A stretch of DNA of 7,744 nt from Thiotrichales bacterium (GTDB taxonomy: Bacteria > Pseudomonadota > Gammaproteobacteria > Thiomicrospirales > Thiomicrospiraceae). A program made the position numbers and the translations under genes. The notes beneath the pieces are model-generated. The model made no database searches. It was not told the DNA's origin and saw only the letters and a program-made list of their open reading frames with translations. Shown here piece by piece: positions 6,792 through 7,744 of this stretch; within the stretch, counting starts at the first letter, position 1; each line of letters opens with the position of its first letter. Location of the stretch: positions 1-7,744 of the forward strand of contig JACXUQ010000053.1 of the NCBI GenBank assembly GCA_014763835.1, given 5' to 3'.

Positions 6792-6826
6792 CCACTTTTC
6801 GCCACCTTTCCCCACTTGTCGCCACT
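6792..6826 (-). promoter_or_regulatory. MraZ operator: four 10-bp-phased GTGG boxes
   Basis: On the minus strand four consecutive decamers read AGTGGCGACA, AGTGGGGAAA, GGTGGCGAAA and AGTGGATTTT, with GTGG starting at 6825, 6815, 6805 and 6795, exactly one helical turn apart. A further GTGGG lies at 6846-6842 in the promoter spacer, 21 bp from the first box. E. coli MraZ is known to bind TGGG-type direct repeats with 10-bp spacing at this promoter. The first box overlaps the -10 element and the rest lie at and after the predicted start, a layout suited to repression. Confidence 0.85.
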
Positions 6827-6852
6827 ATATTGCTCTTAATACCCACTGTCAA
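6824..6852 (-). promoter_or_regulatory. Sigma-70 promoter of the mraZ operon
   Basis: TTGACA (6852-6847) is a perfect -35 hexamer. After exactly 17 bp comes TATAGT (6829-6824), five of six matches to the -10 consensus. The predicted start is near 6817, giving a leader of about 34 bases. The -10 element overlaps the first MraZ box. This is the strongest promoter I see in the window and probably drives mraZ through murE and beyond. Confidence 0.85.
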
Positions 6853-6865
6853 CCCCGGCAACCGG
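6850..6865. repeat. Copy A of a 16-base segment shared with the rnpB downstream flank
   Basis: The plus strand reads CAACCCCGGCAACCGG, overlapping the mraZ -35 element. The same two octamers, CAACCCCG then GCAACCGG, recur at 7235-7257 separated by 7 extra bases. Both copies are followed by a CGTTT(T)AA-like sequence. Together they bracket the AT-rich spacer. Confidence 0.5.
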
Positions 6866-6970
6866 CGTTTAAGACAAAAATTTCATTACAGGACAACAAC
6901 TTAGAAACCTCTATTACCCCTCTATAAACACATTAGAAACACCTAATAAAACTTTTATTTCATAAGGTTA

Positions 6971-6979
6971 TGTGAATAA
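6971..6979 (-). promoter_or_regulatory. Possible DnaA box
   Basis: The minus strand reads TTATTCACA, matching the consensus TTATNCACA, inside a 5-bp inverted repeat GTTAT-GTGA-ATAAC (6967-6980). It lies about 120 bp upstream of the mraZ -35. It is a single 9-mer in AT-rich DNA, so chance is a real alternative. Confidence 0.3.
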
Positions 6980-7030
6980 CAAAAAGCTGTTTTTTAACTA
7001 AGCATCACAATATACTGAATACGCAATGAA

Positions 7031-7066
7031 GCGCAATTACACCCCCATCAAACGGCGCAAATACAC
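7031..7066. repeat. Direct repeat of a 12-mer in the AT-rich spacer
   Basis: GCGCAATTACAC (7031-7042) and GCGCAAATACAC (7055-7066) differ at one base and start 24 bp apart. Related heptamers ACGCAAT (7021) and GCGCAAA (7094) lie nearby. G+C-rich cores recurring in AT-rich DNA could be protein sites; no binding protein is identified. Confidence 0.4.
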
Positions 7067-7234
7067 AACATATAGTGCAGTAGAAAAATAACAGCGCAAA
7101 ATAGGGATAAAAAAGACGACCAAAATGAATGCAAAACAAATAGTGGAGATTTTTCCCTAAAAATTTCGATTTTTTTGTTTGACGAGCAGTAAATCTGTTT
7201 GACTGAACAGAAAACGGGTGAAGAGCCAAATGGC

Positions 7235-7257
7235 CAACCCCGGTTTCCAGCAACCGG
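7235..7257. repeat. Copy B of the shared segment, forming a hairpin after rnpB
   Basis: CAACCCCG (7235-7242) and GCAACCGG (7250-7257) match the segment at 6850-6865 with 7 bases inserted. The stretch 7240-7257 is also a hairpin: CCGGTT and AACCGG arms around a 6-base loop. No U-run follows on the minus strand, so it is not a clear terminator. Confidence 0.45.
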
Positions 7258-7261
7258 AATG

Positions 7262-7277
7262 CGCGTTTTAAAACGCG
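7262..7277. repeat. 16-bp perfect palindrome downstream of rnpB
   Basis: CGCGTTTTAAAACGCG is fully self-complementary and lies about 20 bp past the predicted rnpB 3' end. In rnpB read-through RNA it could fold into a short GC-capped hairpin that might help 3' processing, but no U-tract follows. It could also be a protein-binding dyad. Confidence 0.45.
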
Positions 7278-7290
7278 AAAAGAAGGGGAT

Positions 7291-7297
7291 AAAAAAA
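7291..7297 (-). terminator. Possible rnpB terminator: U-run directly after the P1 helix
   Basis: Seven T residues on the minus strand begin one base after the GCC that ends the 3' strand of the RNase P RNA P1 helix. No local GC-rich hairpin precedes the run, so the 13-bp long-range P1 helix itself, possibly helped by downstream hairpins, would have to act as the terminator stem. Confidence 0.4.
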
Positions 7298-7690
7298 GGC
7301 AAAAGCGAATCTATAAGCCGGGTTCTGTACTCCAGGGAGCGACAATCATTCATCTAGGGAAAGCATCACTACTTTCCTCAAGCAACCTACCCGAAAACCC
7401 GCGCGAGCCACGCGGCGCGCCGGCAAGCCGACGACACGTTTTCCTATTTGGTCTTGCACCGGATGGGGTTTTCACTGCCACTTCTGTTGCCAGAAGCGCG
7501 GTGCGCTCTTACCGCACCATTTCAACCTTACCTGATCCCCGAAGGGCCATCGGCGGTATATTTTCTGCTGCACTTTCCGTCGGCTCTCACCGCCCAGCCG
7601 TTAACTGGCATCCCGCTCTATGGTGCCCGGACTTTCCTCGAGAAGCCTAACTTGCGTCAGCCCGCGCGCGATTGTCCAATCCACTTTTGC
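7297..7690 (-). ncRNA. rnpB: RNase P RNA, class A (M1 RNA)
   Basis: This is the catalytic RNA of RNase P, which with RnpA removes 5' leaders from tRNA precursors. The minus strand contains the conserved core GAGGAAAGTCCGGGC (7639-7625) near the 5' end, GGTAAGAGCGCACC in the middle, and AGAACCCGGCTTAT (7326-7313) near the 3' end. Helix P1 is a 13-bp pairing of 7690-7678 with 7311-7299, with three G-U pairs. P2 pairs GACAATC (7676-7670) with GATTGTC (7347-7341); E. coli has GACAGTC/GACTGTC here, a compensatory change. A GC-rich hairpin with a CUUG loop lies at 7433-7418 within the P15-P17 region. Length is about 394 bases against 377 in E. coli. Exact ends are inferred from P1. The gene sits upstream of mraZ, as in pseudomonads. 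Confidence 0.96.
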
Positions 7691-7717
7691 GTGGCGAAGA
7701 ATACTGCAAATCGCCAC
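7691..7717. repeat. 7-bp perfect inverted repeat around the rnpB -10 element
   Basis: GTGGCGA (7691-7697) and TCGCCAC (7711-7717) are perfect complements separated by 13 bases that include the putative -10 TATTCT. The left arm abuts the predicted rnpB start. The layout resembles an operator dyad centred on the promoter. The arm sequence GTGGCGA also occurs in the mraZ boxes. Confidence 0.55.
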
Positions 7718-7726
7718 AAATTGCCA
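7698..7726 (-). promoter_or_regulatory. Likely rnpB promoter
   Basis: TATTCT (7703-7698) lies 7 bases before the RNA 5' end predicted from helix P1 (7690), the right distance for a -10 element. With 17-bp spacing the -35 would be TGGCAA (7726-7721), only three of six consensus matches, so either the promoter is weak there or an upstream element or activator helps. Sequence beyond 7744 is not available. Confidence 0.55.
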
Positions 7727-7727
7727 C
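7708..7727 (-). promoter_or_regulatory. Two GTGGC boxes upstream of rnpB resembling the MraZ operator
   Basis: GTGGCAATTT (7727-7718) and GTGGCGATTT (7717-7708) are adjacent decamers differing at one base, spaced 10 bp like the boxes at mraZ. They overlap the putative rnpB -35 region. Binding by MraZ is inferred from similarity only. Confidence 0.45.
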
Positions 7728-7744
7728 GTTTGCAATACAAAAAC

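Larger units (their letters stand above)
6866..7234. other. AT-rich gene-free spacer between rnpB and mraZ
   Basis: A hand count over 6871-7230 gives about 33% G+C, clearly below the flanking genes. Open frames here are short, biased to Phe, Leu, Cys and Lys, and lack ribosome-binding sites or recognisable domains, so I call no gene. It holds TTAGAAAC repeated at 6901 and 6933, CCTCTAT at 6908 and 6919, a 12-mer pair at 7031 and 7055, TGTTTGAC at 7176 and 7196, and a DnaA-box-like 9-mer at 6971-6979. It could carry upstream control of the dcw promoter, an undetected small RNA, or only degenerate sequence. Confidence 0.6.

Noticed and set aside
7005..7353. Two minus-strand frames of 82 and 101 codons with hydrophobic ends in the rnpB-mraZ spacer
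   Set aside because: The longer one starts inside rnpB and crosses its 3' end, neither has a ribosome-binding site, and the Phe/Leu/Cys-rich composition is what AT-rich non-coding DNA gives.
7418..7433. GC-rich hairpin with CUUG loop inside rnpB as a separate element
   Set aside because: It falls in the P15-P17 part of class A RNase P RNA, which is variable in length, and is best read as a lineage variant of that region.
1..7744. Mobile elements, CRISPR arrays, phage genes or tRNA genes
   Set aside because: No transposase, integrase, regular spacer-repeat pattern or tRNA-like fold was found; apart from the rnpB-mraZ spacer and the ftsZ flanks, the window is densely filled with dcw genes.

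Overview
This window looks like the front end of a division and cell-wall (dcw) gene cluster from a Gram-negative bacterium, most likely a gammaproteobacterium. The support is E. coli-like MraZ, RsmH and FtsZ (including the FtsZ tail YLDIPAFLRRQAD), a MurE with the meso-diaminopimelate motif DNPR, and a class A RNase P RNA gene just upstream of mraZ, as in pseudomonads. I cannot place it to genus. All genes lie on the minus strand, so transcription runs from high to low coordinates.

Layout in transcription order: rnpB (about 7690-7297) with its own promoter at the window edge; an AT-rich gene-free stretch (about 7290-6853, about 33% G+C in its core by hand count); a near-consensus sigma-70 promoter (TTGACA, 17 bp, TATAGT) overlapping four 10-bp-phased GTGG boxes, the expected MraZ-binding array; then mraZ, rsmH, ftsZ, ftsL, ftsI, murE and the first 28 codons of an unrecognised gene that runs off the window. 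mraZ-rsmH (1 bp) and ftsL-ftsI (26 bp) overlap, ftsI-murE are 24 bp apart, and murE is 6 bp from the partial gene. The exception is ftsZ, which is flanked by gaps of 92 and 94 bp.

The genes form one programme. MraZ represses the cluster promoter; RsmH methylates 16S rRNA; FtsZ forms the division ring; FtsL is part of the divisome regulatory core; FtsI (PBP3) cross-links septal peptidoglycan; MurE adds the third residue of the peptidoglycan stem peptide. rnpB matures tRNA 5' ends and is probably a separate transcription unit.

Main oddities: (1) ftsZ sits between rsmH and ftsL instead of after ftsQ-ftsA at the far end of the cluster, with its own spacers and a strong 3' inverted repeat. (2) FtsI is about 60 residues longer than E. 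coli FtsI because its N-terminal pedestal contains two tandem, diverged copies of a roughly 70-residue unit. (3) The rnpB promoter carries two 10-bp-spaced GTGGC boxes resembling the mraZ operator, and a perfect 7-bp inverted repeat around its -10 element. (4) The AT-rich spacer is bounded by two related 16-base segments. I see no insertion sequence, phage gene, CRISPR array or tRNA gene.
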